From the NCBI GenBank assembly GCA_041649295.1, contig JBAZNI010000001.1, positions 434,001 to 498,000 of the forward strand: 64,000 nucleotides of DNA, given 5' to 3'. Position 1 is the first letter of the stretch; each line of letters begins with the position of its first letter. The stretch is from JACPLR01 sp041649295. GTDB lineage: Archaea; Nanobdellota; Nanobdellia; Pacearchaeales; GW2011-AR1. A model generated the notes under the pieces. That model searched no databases, was not told where the DNA came from, and was given only the letters and a program-made list of their open reading frames with translations. Shown here piece after piece: positions 42,884 through 50,452 of the stretch. The position numbers were made by a program, and so were the translations under genes.

Positions 42884-43476
42884 ATCCCCTGCCTGTCTAG
42901 CTCATTATTGACTATTGTAACTACCTGAGATGCAAAATATGTCGGTTTGCCGACACTTATGCCTGTTCCTAGTGATTTTAATTTTCTTAATTCTTTTTTT
43001 GGAAATCCGTCCTGGTCTGCTATTAAAAAAACTTCATTTCCCTTAAATTTAATTTTTCTTATATCTTCTCCTTTTTGGTCTAAGATGTATATTTCTTTTT
43101 TATCTTTTATCAAATCATCAATCACTTTAAACAAGGATTTTTTTTCAACTTCATAACCTTTTTCAACTTCAACTTTTTCATTTTTTTTAGACTTGTAAAG
43201 CATCTTTTTTATTAATCCTGCAACATCTTTTTTACTTAAAGTTATGCTGCCCGATGTTTTATTTCCATTTGGGAATAATTCAAGATGTTTTGGAGGGTCT
43301 GGTGGACCGTTAAAAATTAGATGTAGTTTTGTGTTTTCTCTTGTATTATGCGATAAAAAAAAGGCATTTATCAGGACATGAATTGCAATATCCATTCTTC
43401 CTGCATCCATAAGATTCTCTGAAGAAAAGTTGCCTGTTGTCCGCGCTTTATTTGAAAAATAAATAAATTCCCTCAT
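42880..43476 (-). CDS. trmY: tRNA (pseudouridine-54 N1)-methyltransferase TrmY
   Basis: This archaeal SPOUT enzyme makes m1-pseudouridine in the T loop. The 198-aa protein starts MREFIYFSNKARTTGNFSSE, continues MDAGRMDIAIHVLINAFFLS and HLIFNGPPDPPKHLEL, and ends with the trefoil knot strand VFLIADQDGFPKKE and SVGKPTYFASQVVTIVNNELDR. The start is the second of two in-frame Met residues; the longer frame to 43494 is unneeded. Confidence 0.95.
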   Translation of the reverse strand: MREFIYFSNKARTTGNFSSENLMDAGRMDIAIHVLINAFFLSHNTRENTKLHLIFNGPPDPPKHLELFPNGNKTSGSITLSKKDVAGLIKKMLYKSKKNEKVEVEKGYEVEKKSLFKVIDDLIKDKKEIYILDQKGEDIRKIKFKGNEVFLIADQDGFPKKELRKLKSLGTGISVGKPTYFASQVVTIVNNELDRQGI

Positions 43477-43500
43477 AATTGCTACAAGAAACAATAGTTA

Positions 43501-43755
43501 TTAAATTAATTGTTTTTTATTGTCTTTCCCAATGTTCGTTTCTATTATCCTTTTATGATATTGCTCTAAATGAATATCAAACTCCGGATCTTGTTCAAAG
43601 GATACCATCCCATGTGACAAACAATATGCTTCTCCGCTTGTTAATTTCCTTAAATTTCCATAAGGACAAGGTATAGAACACTTGTGCCTTTTTGTCCTTG
43701 GATTATAACGAGGTTTTCCTTCATCACATAATCTAAACCTATGAGTATTTGTCAT
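43501..43755 (-). CDS. Hypothetical Cys/His protein, 84 aa
   Basis: No family is recognised. Cys and His residues (LCDEGKP, HKCSIPCPYG, YCLSHG) could form a zinc site. It lies between cbf5 and trmY on the same strand with short gaps, so it may be in one transcript with these RNA-modification genes. Confidence 0.6.
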   Translation of the reverse strand: MTNTHRFRLCDEGKPRYNPRTKRHKCSIPCPYGNLRKLTSGEAYCLSHGMVSFEQDPEFDIHLEQYHKRIIETNIGKDNKKQLI

Positions 43756-43786
43756 TTTATATTAAGCAAAATCGCTGTTTATAAAT

Positions 43787-44653
43787 TTATTTATTAATTG
43801 GCTGCAGAACAAATTCAGGTTTTGCAATTACGCCTTTTTCATTTACTATTTTAAAAACCCCAATAAATCTATCCTTATAAAATCCAGCTGCTATTTCTGA
43901 TTTTGGGGTGCTTCCTTCTATATTTGTTTTAAATATTGGAGAGCCGTGATAAATTTTGCCCACAGCTTCTTTTTTAATCTGGACAATTGGGAGCACTTCA
44001 GAGATAATCTCTCCAGGAATCAGCATTTTTCTTAAGTCTTTTTCATCGCATTTTTTGCATTTTTCAACTGCATCTAAAAATTCGTAAATAGTATAGCTTT
44101 TAGACTCTTCAAATATGCTTGCCTTTGTTCTTCTTAATTCAAGCATGTGTGCCCCCCCTATTTTTTTCCCTATATCATCACACAACTTCCTTATGTAAGT
44201 TCCTGCCTGAACTTCTGTTTCAAATAAAAAGTCATTTCTATCATGTTCAAGTATTTTAAAACTATAAACTGTCCTTTGCCTTTCCTCTCTCTTAACTCTT
44301 GACTTTACAGGGGGCAGTTGTGTTATTTCCCCTATAAACTCCTTAATTATTTTATTGAGCTCTTTTTCTGAAGTTTCTTTATGCACTCTCATTATCCCAA
44401 CATAAGTTTTCTTTTTCCCAATAAAATAATTCATTAATCTGCATGCTCTCCCAAGTGCAACAGGCAAAACTCCTGTAACAGCAGGGTCAAGAGTTCCGAA
44501 GTGAGATGTTTTGTTTATTCCAAGGGCAGTTTTAATCACTAAGTCAGTTGAAAAACTTGTCGGTCCTGCTGGCTTGTCAATATTAATTATTGAAAACTCT
44601 AATAGTTCTTTTATTTTTTTCCGTTTTTTTATTTCTTCAAGATTTATTTCCAT
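43787..44653 (-). CDS. cbf5: tRNA/rRNA pseudouridine synthase Cbf5
   Basis: This is the catalytic subunit of archaeal H/ACA RNPs, also acting on tRNA U55. The 288-aa protein has INIDKPAGPTSF, the catalytic HFGTLDPAVTGVLPVALG, RVKREERQRTVYSF, GTYIRKLCDDIG and a C-terminal PUA domain (residues about 205-285). It is shorter than most (about 330 aa), mainly at the N terminus. Its first codons are copied at 45949-46005. Confidence 0.95.
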   Translation of the reverse strand: MEINLEEIKKRKKIKELLEFSIINIDKPAGPTSFSTDLVIKTALGINKTSHFGTLDPAVTGVLPVALGRACRLMNYFIGKKKTYVGIMRVHKETSEKELNKIIKEFIGEITQLPPVKSRVKREERQRTVYSFKILEHDRNDFLFETEVQAGTYIRKLCDDIGKKIGGAHMLELRRTKASIFEESKSYTIYEFLDAVEKCKKCDEKDLRKMLIPGEIISEVLPIVQIKKEAVGKIYHGSPIFKTNIEGSTPKSEIAAGFYKDRFIGVFKIVNEKGVIAKPEFVLQPINK

Positions 44654-44685
44654 TAGTTAAGCAAATTAGAAAGGTATATATATAT
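44629..44685. repeat. 57-bp repeat spanning the cbf5 start and divergent promoter, copy 1
   Basis: This is identical to 45949-46005. It contains the first codons of cbf5 on the minus strand and the AT-rich tract GGTATATATATAT that serves the divergent gene at 44748. Confidence 0.9.
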
Positions 44686-44747
44686 ATATCCATTAAATTC
44701 TATGTCTCGGTTTATCGAGAATAAATTGAATGAAAGGAGGTTGAAAA

Positions 44748-45140
44748 ATGAAAGACAATAAACAAATTTGGATTGTTATTGGTATAACTGTCATTGTTGC
44801 TTTGGTTGTTTCTTTAGGAGTTGCTAGCATAACTGGCAATGTTATAAAAGTGCGTTCATCTCTTATTGGAACTCAAGTTTATACTAAGGCAGAGGTTGAT
44901 ACATTAATGGCAGGAAAAATTGATGGAGTTTGCACTCCAGCATATAGTTTATCTAATGCTAATACAAATTGTAATTCTCTTTGTGGTGAAAAGAAATGTG
45001 TTGTGGCACTAAAAACTAAAGTACAAGTTTTAAGTTCTGGAGAAGATAGACAAGATTTAATAATTCCTTGTACTGACAATATTACTACTGGAAACTATGG
45101 AGAGTTTAGATACACCCTCTCATGTGTGTGTTGTAGTTAA
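44748..45140 (+). CDS. Anchored secreted protein with TGNVIK motif, 130 aa (paralogue 1)
   Basis: A TM anchor at residues 7-27 is followed by SITGNVIKVRSS, a short VYTKAEVDTLM segment, and a Cys-rich C-terminal part that ends CVCCS. It is a paralogue of the protein at 46106: both share the start MK(D/N)NKQIW, the TGNVIK and VYTK(A/Q)E(V/I)D motifs and the terminal C-x-CC. It sits outside the membrane, with disulfides likely. A GAAAGGAGGTTG site precedes the ATG. Confidence 0.8.
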   Translation: MKDNKQIWIVIGITVIVALVVSLGVASITGNVIKVRSSLIGTQVYTKAEVDTLMAGKIDGVCTPAYSLSNANTNCNSLCGEKKCVVALKTKVQVLSSGEDRQDLIIPCTDNITTGNYGEFRYTLSCVCCS

Positions 45141-45167
45141 TTTTTTCTTTTTTCTTTTTCTTCTTAT
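45140..45167 (+). terminator. T-rich terminator after paralogue 1
   Basis: A tract almost wholly of T with a few C follows the stop codon directly. Oligo-T tracts on the coding strand terminate archaeal RNA polymerase. A similar tract follows the paralogue at 46580-46611. Confidence 0.6.
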
Positions 45168-45202
45168 TTGAGCACCTAACTAAATCAAAACATTTATATA
45201 CT

Positions 45203-45246
45203 TTGATATATTAAAAGTATCAACTGATATAAATAAAGTATTGATA
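45203..45246. promoter_or_regulatory. Palindromic operator-like tract before the HTH/RelE pair
   Basis: TTGATA (45203-45208) and TATCAA (45218-45223) form an inverted repeat, and TTGATA recurs at 45241-45246. The tract overlaps AT-rich promoter-like sequence 35-80 nt before the ATG at 45281. Such sites are typical of autoregulation by antitoxins. Confidence 0.45.
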
Positions 45247-45280
45247 AGAGGCTAGTGCATAATAAAACATAGTTAATAAA

Positions 45281-45589
45281 ATGACAAAGAAAATTGAGTT
45301 TAATGAATTTGAAATGATTGAAAGAAATAAAAATCAGAGTGTTCGCTACCCTAATTTGAATACTGTTTTAATGGTTGAAAATTTTTTAAAAAAACATAAA
45401 GATATCCCAATTTCTATATCTGATTTAAGAGAGAAACTGCCAAAACAAGTAATGCATCAAACGCTGAAACTAATTTTAATTTATTTATGGAAGAGTGGCA
45501 AGATTATTTACGGACCTAAAGGAATTCAATGGATTTATTCAGAACCAGAACATTTAAAGAAAATGTTTTCAAATTCGCTTGAGATATAA
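45281..45589 (+). CDS. Winged-helix-like protein, probable RelE antitoxin, 102 aa
   Basis: The middle has IPISISDLREKLPKQVMHQTLKLILIYLWKSGKIIYGPKG, which fits an HTH helix pair plus a wing. The unstructured N terminus is basic. It precedes a RelE-type gene by 16 nt, so an antitoxin and autorepressor role is inferred. The family is not recognised. Confidence 0.65.
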   Translation: MTKKIEFNEFEMIERNKNQSVRYPNLNTVLMVENFLKKHKDIPISISDLREKLPKQVMHQTLKLILIYLWKSGKIIYGPKGIQWIYSEPEHLKKMFSNSLEI

Positions 45590-45605
45590 ATAATGCTGGA
45601 ATAAA

Positions 45606-45947
45606 ATGTTTTTTGGCAAAGAAGTTAGGATTTTGTTAAAAGGGCAGGCAAGAGATGCATATATAGAACTTAAAAATAGGAATGATAAAGAGGCAAAGGT
45701 TCTACTTAATTCTATTGAAAGAGTTAAAGAAATCTTAAAAGATAATCCTCAATTTGGAGACCCAATAAAAAAAGAACTAATCCCAAACAAACTAAAAACA
45801 TTAGGAATTAATAACCTTTACAGAGTTGAACTATCAAATTTCTGGAGGATGTTATATACTTTAGAGGGCAATAAAGTTGAAATATTTTTGTTTGTTTTAA
45901 ATATTGTTAATCATAAGGAATACGATAAGCTTTTTGGTTATCATTAA
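45606..45947 (+). CDS. RelE/ParE-type toxin, 113 aa
   Basis: The fold is marked by ILLKGQARDAYIELK, GDPIKKELIPNKLK and LYRVELSNFWRMLYTLEG, then VEIFLFVLNIVNHKEYDKLFGY, as in archaeal RelE mRNA interferases. The Arg and Tyr residues expected near the active site are present. It is coupled with the HTH gene upstream. The stop is followed within 2 nt by the second copy of the cbf5-start repeat. Confidence 0.88.
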   Translation: MFFGKEVRILLKGQARDAYIELKNRNDKEAKVLLNSIERVKEILKDNPQFGDPIKKELIPNKLKTLGINNLYRVELSNFWRMLYTLEGNKVEIFLFVLNIVNHKEYDKLFGYH

Positions 45948-45948
45948 C

Positions 45949-46005
45949 TTATTTCTTCAAGATTTATTTCCATTAGTTAAGCAAATTAGAAAGGTATATA
46001 TATAT
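45949..46005. repeat. 57-bp repeat, copy 2, a displaced cbf5 start and promoter
   Basis: This is identical to 44629-44685 but no longer attached to a cbf5 gene. On the minus strand it keeps the first codons of cbf5 without the body. It marks the left edge of the duplication that created the second anchored secreted protein. Confidence 0.9.
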
Positions 46006-46105
46006 CTTTTCTCTAATTGTAAAAAGAACCAAGGTTCTTCTTACGACATCTCCTTTAAGGAGAGGAATAAGTTTAATAGATATTGAATGAAAGGAGGTTG
46101 AAAAA

Positions 46106-46579
46106 ATGAAAAATAATAAACAAATTTGGGTTATTATTGGTATCTCTTTGGTTGTTGCTATTATTGCTTCCATTGCTACAACTTCTTTAACTGGTAATGT
46201 CATCAAGCTTAACCAAGATAGAAATGGAAGTTATCAGGTATACACTAAACAAGAAATTGATTCTATGATTCCTAAAGCTGTTTCAAAAACAATAGATACA
46301 CGATTTGATAAATGTATGACTTGGACAATTTCTTCTGCTGATAGAGGTTCAATATATGGAAATATGACTTGTGTTCAACATTGTAAAAATAGCATACTTC
46401 CTGGTGCTTCATCAAGTGCTAATCAAAAATGTCTATGGGCAGGGCTTCTTGGAGAAGAGAAAAACGAGTTTAATGGGACAACACAAGATTTAAGAATAGT
46501 CGATAAAGGAAGTTGTTCGCTACCTTTAGATGTTTATTTTGACGGGGGATATAAACAGGTTACTTGTTTCTGTTGTTAA
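46106..46579 (+). CDS. Anchored secreted protein with TGNVIK motif, 157 aa (paralogue 2)
   Basis: A TM anchor (7-29) is followed by TTSLTGNVIKLNQDR and YQVYTKQEIDSMI, then a Cys-containing external domain ending VTCFCC. The 5' region, Shine-Dalgarno (AAAGGAGGTTG) and first codons match the gene at 44748; the external domains have diverged strongly. This suggests duplication followed by fast change of the exposed part. Confidence 0.8.
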   Translation: MKNNKQIWVIIGISLVVAIIASIATTSLTGNVIKLNQDRNGSYQVYTKQEIDSMIPKAVSKTIDTRFDKCMTWTISSADRGSIYGNMTCVQHCKNSILPGASSSANQKCLWAGLLGEEKNEFNGTTQDLRIVDKGSCSLPLDVYFDGGYKQVTCFCC

Positions 46580-46687
46580 TTTCTTCTTTTTTTCTTTTTT
46601 ATTTTTTTCACTTTTTGACTAACTGCCTTTTTAGCAGTTTTCATAACAAAACAATAAGTATTTTAACTTTATTTTTTTAATTTAAGC

Positions 46688-46942
46688 ATGGCAGGTATTT
46701 GCGAGCAGATTTATGATAAGTATGCAAAATTAGCAGAGAAATTTAGGACACAGCTTAGTGTATATCGTTCTATTGGTGCAGATAACTATATTCTTAGGTT
46801 TAGTTCTTTAGGGGAATTATCTGATGAAACAAGAAAACGCATAACAAATAGTGTTGAAAGTCCTATCAGGCTTGGAGACAGAGAGATTAAAACATCACTG
46901 GAGTTTGCTGTTAGTGCAATGTTTAAATTACAAAGCAGGTAA
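46688..46942 (+). CDS. Hypothetical protein, 84 aa
   Basis: No family is recognised. Two helices flank a short beta hairpin (NYILRFSSLGEL). It is soluble. A T-rich tract and AT-rich promoter-like sequence lie upstream. Confidence 0.55.
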   Translation: MAGICEQIYDKYAKLAEKFRTQLSVYRSIGADNYILRFSSLGELSDETRKRITNSVESPIRLGDREIKTSLEFAVSAMFKLQSR

Positions 46943-46976
46943 TTTATTAATGAACTAGCTTTTTAATATTTACTTC

Positions 46977-47240
46977 TTACACTTCCCAGCCTTTTTCTTC
47001 TTTTTTTATTATCTTTAAGACTTCAGCAACATCTCCTTTTAAAAGGGTTTTTCTTCCGTGAGTAATTAGCTCTTCATTTAAAAGAGGGATTATCTTTTAT
47101 AAATTATCAGCTAGGTAATTATTCAGCAGAACAATAGAATTTTTATTTACCCTTTTTATATTATGTTTTTTCATCTCTAAAATAAGCCTGCTTTGATTTA
47201 TTAATGAGTTAGCTTTTTTATTTATTTTTGTAGTTTTCAT
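46977..47240 (-). pseudogene. Histone-fold-like protein interrupted by one TAA
   Basis: The minus-strand frame of 88 codons starts MKTTKINKKANSLINQSRL and has one in-frame TAA at codon 48 (47097-47099). Around it the sequence reads RVNKNSIVLLNNYLADNL-stop-KIIPLLNEELITHGRKTL, then KGDVAEVLKIIKKEEKGWEV. This is the layout of a histone fold: loop L1, long central helix, the RKT...DV loop and last helix. The stop falls in the middle of the long helix. The frame ends normally and shows no other damage. It fills the gap 46943-47254. Confidence 0.65.
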
Positions 47241-47254
47241 TTTAATGCATTAAT

Positions 47255-47956
47255 TTATACATTTCCTTTCAAATATCCCTGCCTTTTTTCTTCTGGGAAT
47301 TTTTCAATAGCGTATCTTAACATTGTTCTTGGCATTGCCTTATAGTGCTTTTGCAAGAATTCTTCTTCTGCTTTAATATCTTTTTTTCCAATTTCCCTAA
47401 GCATCCATCCAACTGCTTTGTGAATTAAGTCGTGGGGGTCTTTCAGAAGAATTTCTGAAATTGCAAGTGTATCTTTGAATTCATTGTTTCTTATAAATGC
47501 ATAAGTTGAGATAATAGATATTCTTTTTTCCCAGAGGTTTTTTGATTTAGCAAGTTTGTATAGCACTTCCTTATCTTTATCAAAAAGAAAGGTTCCGGCT
47601 ATATTTGGAGCACTTAAGTCAACTAAATCCCAGTTGTTTATGTTTTTTGTGTTTTTCAGATAAAAATTGAATATGTTCTCTTTTTCCTGTTCATTTGATT
47701 TATTAAACTTATATGTTAAAATTCTCAAAGCTGTTGCTCTATGCTCGTGGATATTTGAAGTTAGCAATTTGTTTAATTCCTCTAAGTTTAAATTTATATA
47801 TTTTTTTGAAACATCTTTTATTTGCTGTGAGGTTAGCCCTAAAAAAATATCTCCTTCTCCATATTCCCCTTTTCCTGTTTTAAAGTATCTTGAAAGCTGA
47901 ACAGATTTTTCTTTGTTTTCAAGATTTTTTAAGTCTGTTAATAATGTTTTTAACAT
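47255..47956 (-). CDS. DNA alkylation repair glycosylase AlkD-like
   Basis: The 233-aa protein is built of HEAT-like helical repeats, with family segments YFKTGKGEYGEGDIFLGLT, NINNWDLVDLSAPNI, LWEKRISIIST and DPHDLIHKAVGWMLREIGK. It removes bulky or cationic alkyl bases. The Trp and Asp of WDLVD line the DNA site. Length is normal. It lies 14 nt downstream of the histone-like pseudogene. Confidence 0.93.
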   Translation of the reverse strand: MLKTLLTDLKNLENKEKSVQLSRYFKTGKGEYGEGDIFLGLTSQQIKDVSKKYINLNLEELNKLLTSNIHEHRATALRILTYKFNKSNEQEKENIFNFYLKNTKNINNWDLVDLSAPNIAGTFLFDKDKEVLYKLAKSKNLWEKRISIISTYAFIRNNEFKDTLAISEILLKDPHDLIHKAVGWMLREIGKKDIKAEEEFLQKHYKAMPRTMLRYAIEKFPEEKRQGYLKGNV

Positions 47957-48005
47957 ACTTCTAAATAATAATTAATTTTATAAAGTTATTTATTATACTC
48001 CCTCT

Positions 48006-48335
48006 ATGGATTTAAAAGAGATCGGGTTAAAAAGCGACTTTGAGGATCGTATCAGTAAAACAGCTAAAGACCTTTTGGATGGTTTTTTCAGTCGGTACCC
48101 GCTTAGAATTACTGAGTCAAGGGGTTGTATTTCTATTTCTTCAGGAGATGGGGGGTTTATAATTGTTTCTCCTTTCTATAACCAGGTATATTGTGATTCT
48201 TCTTTTATGGGTAATGCAGAGTTCATTGCAAGAGAACTAACTTCCCTGGCAAAAAGATACTATGAAGAGTGGCCAATAGAACAAAGAGAGGGTTTAGCTG
48301 TTCCTCAGGATTTTCACCTTAACTGTTCTTATTAA
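48006..48335 (+). CDS. Hypothetical protein, 109 aa
   Basis: No family is recognised. An N-terminal helix precedes a beta hairpin region (GCISISSGDGGFIIVSPFYN) and another helix. It is soluble. It faces the endonuclease V-like gene, whose stop is 17 nt away. Confidence 0.55.
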   Translation: MDLKEIGLKSDFEDRISKTAKDLLDGFFSRYPLRITESRGCISISSGDGGFIIVSPFYNQVYCDSSFMGNAEFIARELTSLAKRYYEEWPIEQREGLAVPQDFHLNCSY

Positions 48336-48351
48336 TGATTAATTCCTGTCT

Positions 48352-48780
48352 TCAACAAGCATTTTTTATCAGGTTTATGAAAAATGATTTTGGTTTATGC
48401 TTACTATAGTATCTGTAAAAGGAAGGTTTTAAACTTATTTTTTCAGCAAGCCTTTTTTTAATTAACATTCTGTCTCGTTTATCCGGGCAAAAATCCTGCT
48501 TTAGGCAATTGTTGAACTTTGAAATATCCAAGCTATGATTAGTTTTAAACCCTCTTTTTTTCATTTCTTTTTTTATTAATTCATGCCTTTTTTTAAGGTA
48601 TTTTAGTTTATCCCTGAAAAATAACTGATGCCCTTTTCCCAGGCAGTATCTTTCAGGTATTTTAGTTAGATTAACTTCTTTATTTTTTATGCTTCCAATT
48701 AGCATAAGTATTTCAAGGTATTCTGCAATTAAATGCTGGTCAGTTAAACCTTCAGGAGCAATTAAGTTTATTCTTACCAT
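48352..48780 (-). CDS. T4 endonuclease V-like pyrimidine dimer glycosylase
   Basis: The 142-aa protein aligns with T4 DenV along its length: MVRINLIAPEGLTDQHLIAEY, YCLGKGHQLFFRDKLKYLKKRH, and KKRLAEKISLKPSFYRYYSK at the end. The catalytic Glu23 is present. In T4 the N-terminal Thr amino group attacks the sugar; here residue 2 is Val, whose free amino group could still serve after Met removal. It repairs UV cyclobutane dimers. A viral origin or gene transfer is possible. Confidence 0.9.
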   Translation of the reverse strand: MVRINLIAPEGLTDQHLIAEYLEILMLIGSIKNKEVNLTKIPERYCLGKGHQLFFRDKLKYLKKRHELIKKEMKKRGFKTNHSLDISKFNNCLKQDFCPDKRDRMLIKKRLAEKISLKPSFYRYYSKHKPKSFFINLIKNAC

Positions 48781-48831
48781 CTTATCCTGACTATAAATGT
48801 ATTTATAAATATTGAATTTATTTGGTTTGCT

Positions 48832-49089
48832 ATGGTAGATAGGATAGACTATAAAACTATTTTAGAAGTTACAAGAGGATTTCTTAAAGATAATGACAAA
48901 ATAAGGTTTATTAAAGGAATAAGTGATGAAGGCATATGTATAGGATTTACAGATAGGACAAGCGTACTGGTATATCCTGCAAATAAAAGAATAACAACTT
49001 TTTTTGAGTCGTGTATTGAGTTTTCAATGGAATTAAACAGTGGGTATAAAGATAGACTTGGTGTGGAATTCAGCATTAGAAAAATTTAA
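48832..49089 (+). CDS. Hypothetical protein, 85 aa
   Basis: No family is recognised. It has an N-terminal helix, then strands (DKIRFIKGISDEGICIGFTDRTSV) and a C-terminal helix-strand. Its stop touches the eL31 stop on the other strand with no spacer. Confidence 0.55.
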   Translation: MVDRIDYKTILEVTRGFLKDNDKIRFIKGISDEGICIGFTDRTSVLVYPANKRITTFFESCIEFSMELNSGYKDRLGVEFSIRKI

Positions 49090-49644
49090 TTATTTCTGCA
49101 GAGCCATTCTTCTTGGCTTGGTTTTCTCCTGCTTATCAACCTGAGTATGTTTCAGCTGTTTTTGCTGAACTTCTGCCTGTTTTAATCCTGCTTCTACAAC
49201 TGCTTCTTTTTTTTCTTCCTCTTCTTTTCCGTCTTTTTTTTCTTCCTTGATTTCTTCTCTTTTAATTTCTTCTTTTTCTTTTTTCTTATGCTCTTTTATT
49301 TTTTCAGCTTCTTTTTTATTTTTTTCTTCCCGCTCTTTTGCGAATTTCCATTTTTCAGGAAGTTCTAAAAGGCTTACTAAAACATTATCTGCATCTCTTT
49401 TAACTTTAATTTTTAATTTTGTTGGGGGATTTTTAATTCCCCTAAACCATAATTCTTGATTTAACCATTTATCAAGTTTAACTTTTTTTACATCTCTGTC
49501 AGATATTCTCATATGCTTTGCGACAAATTGTTTCATTGCTTTAACTGCTTTTGGCGTTCTTTTATGCTTTGGAACTTTCATTATTTCTCTTCTTAAGTTC
49601 ACAACATATTCTCTTTCTTTTGCAAGTTCTTTTGTTTTTGCCAT
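49090..49644 (-). CDS. rpl31e: Large ribosomal subunit protein eL31 with long charged tail
   Basis: The first 100 residues are eL31: EREYVVNLRREIMKVPKHKR, TPKAVKAMKQFVAKHM and LDKWLNQELWFRGIKNPPTKLKIKV. Residues 100-184 are an added tail of Lys and Glu repeats (KEKEEIKREEIKEEKKDGKE), probably a single helix or disordered. The family is normally about 80-95 aa. It ends the eS19-eL39-eL31 operon. Confidence 0.95.
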   Translation of the reverse strand: MAKTKELAKEREYVVNLRREIMKVPKHKRTPKAVKAMKQFVAKHMRISDRDVKKVKLDKWLNQELWFRGIKNPPTKLKIKVKRDADNVLVSLLELPEKWKFAKEREEKNKKEAEKIKEHKKKEKEEIKREEIKEEKKDGKEEEEKKEAVVEAGLKQAEVQQKQLKHTQVDKQEKTKPRRMALQK

Positions 49645-49645
49645 T

Positions 49646-49933
49646 TTATTCTACACCTGGTTTTGCATCTCCTAATATAAGATTTAATTTTTTAACTGCT
49701 AATTTAATTGAGTCTGTTCCACCCACTAATACTTGAGCAAAATGTCTTTTATCTCTTGGGATTTCATAATACGCTAAAGTTACGCTATCCAATCCAGTTT
49801 CTATATGGTAAACATCTTTTATTACTTTACGAATTCCGAAAGCTTCTGGAATGTCTCTGTTATTTAATGCATCGTCCAATTTGTCTTTTTGATACCTTTC
49901 TATTCTCGTTTCAACTGTTATACTATTTCTCAT
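49646..49933 (-). CDS. Unknown protein in the ribosomal operon, 95 aa
   Basis: No family is recognised. Starting MRNSITVETRIERYQKDKLD, it looks alpha/beta, with TLAYYEIPRDKRHFAQVLVGG. It lies 1 nt after the eL39 gene and 1 nt before eL31, so it is made with them. A ribosome-linked role is inferred from place only. Confidence 0.65.
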   Translation of the reverse strand: MRNSITVETRIERYQKDKLDDALNNRDIPEAFGIRKVIKDVYHIETGLDSVTLAYYEIPRDKRHFAQVLVGGTDSIKLAVKKLNLILGDAKPGVE

Positions 49934-49934
49934 T

Positions 49935-50144
49935 TTAACCTAATTGCTGTTTTTTCATCCTCCTTGGTTTTATTTTTAATTTTTGAGTATTCCATCTTCT
50001 TCTTAACCTTGTAACTTTTGAAGGATGTATTCTTTTTCCCGCCCCGAATTTTCTTACAACTACCCAAAAAGGAGCCCACTTAGTATGTTTCCCTGCACTT
50101 GCAAGTTTTATTTTCTTTTGCCTCTGTCTTTTTGGTATTGTCAT
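49935..50144 (-). CDS. rpl39e: Large ribosomal subunit protein eL39
   Basis: This very basic protein lines the exit tunnel. The pattern KIKLASAGKHTKWAPFWVVV and IHPSKVTRLRRRWNTQKLKI matches eL39 (PxW and RRRxWRR signature). At 69 aa it is longer than the usual 50-51, with a tail KPRRMKKQQLG. It overlaps the upstream gene by 4 nt. Confidence 0.93.
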   Translation of the reverse strand: MTIPKRQRQKKIKLASAGKHTKWAPFWVVVRKFGAGKRIHPSKVTRLRRRWNTQKLKIKPRRMKKQQLG

Positions 50145-50452
50145 TTTATCTCTACCTCCTCTCCTAAATCAAATCCTGTTTGACTCTGTATATTATTAAA
50201 AGTAGCATTTATTGTGGTTTTTGCCGTTCTTGTATCTACTGCCAATGTAGAATTTGCTTCTACCCAAGGTTTTAAAGCAATTCCCCCAGCGGTTACATAG
50301 CACTCAATAGATAACTCCCTTGCACCCATTTGATAGCGCACTAAACTGGCACAATTCCTCTGTTGGCATTGTCTGTATAATCTATCCATTTCTCCAATAA
50401 ATCTTTTTTGGGATTTTTCAGTGTCTGTGCCTAAAACTATTCTTCCTTTCAT
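50141..50452 (-). CDS. Unknown protein in the ribosomal operon, 103 aa
   Basis: No family is recognised. It starts MKGRIVLGTDTEKSQKRFIG; the second half appears beta-rich with many Thr and Ala. It overlaps eS19 and eL39 genes by 4 nt each. In many archaea a pdcd5-family gene stands at this place; this protein does not resemble it. Confidence 0.65.
   Translation of the reverse strand: MKGRIVLGTDTEKSQKRFIGEMDRLYRQCQQRNCASLVRYQMGARELSIECYVTAGGIALKPWVEANSTLAVDTRTAKTTINATFNNIQSQTGFDLGEEVEIK

Noticed and set aside
16547..47240. Recoded TAA stop codons
   Set aside because: Only two frames contain an internal TAA, and TAA is the normal stop of many intact genes here, so pseudogenes or errors are simpler.
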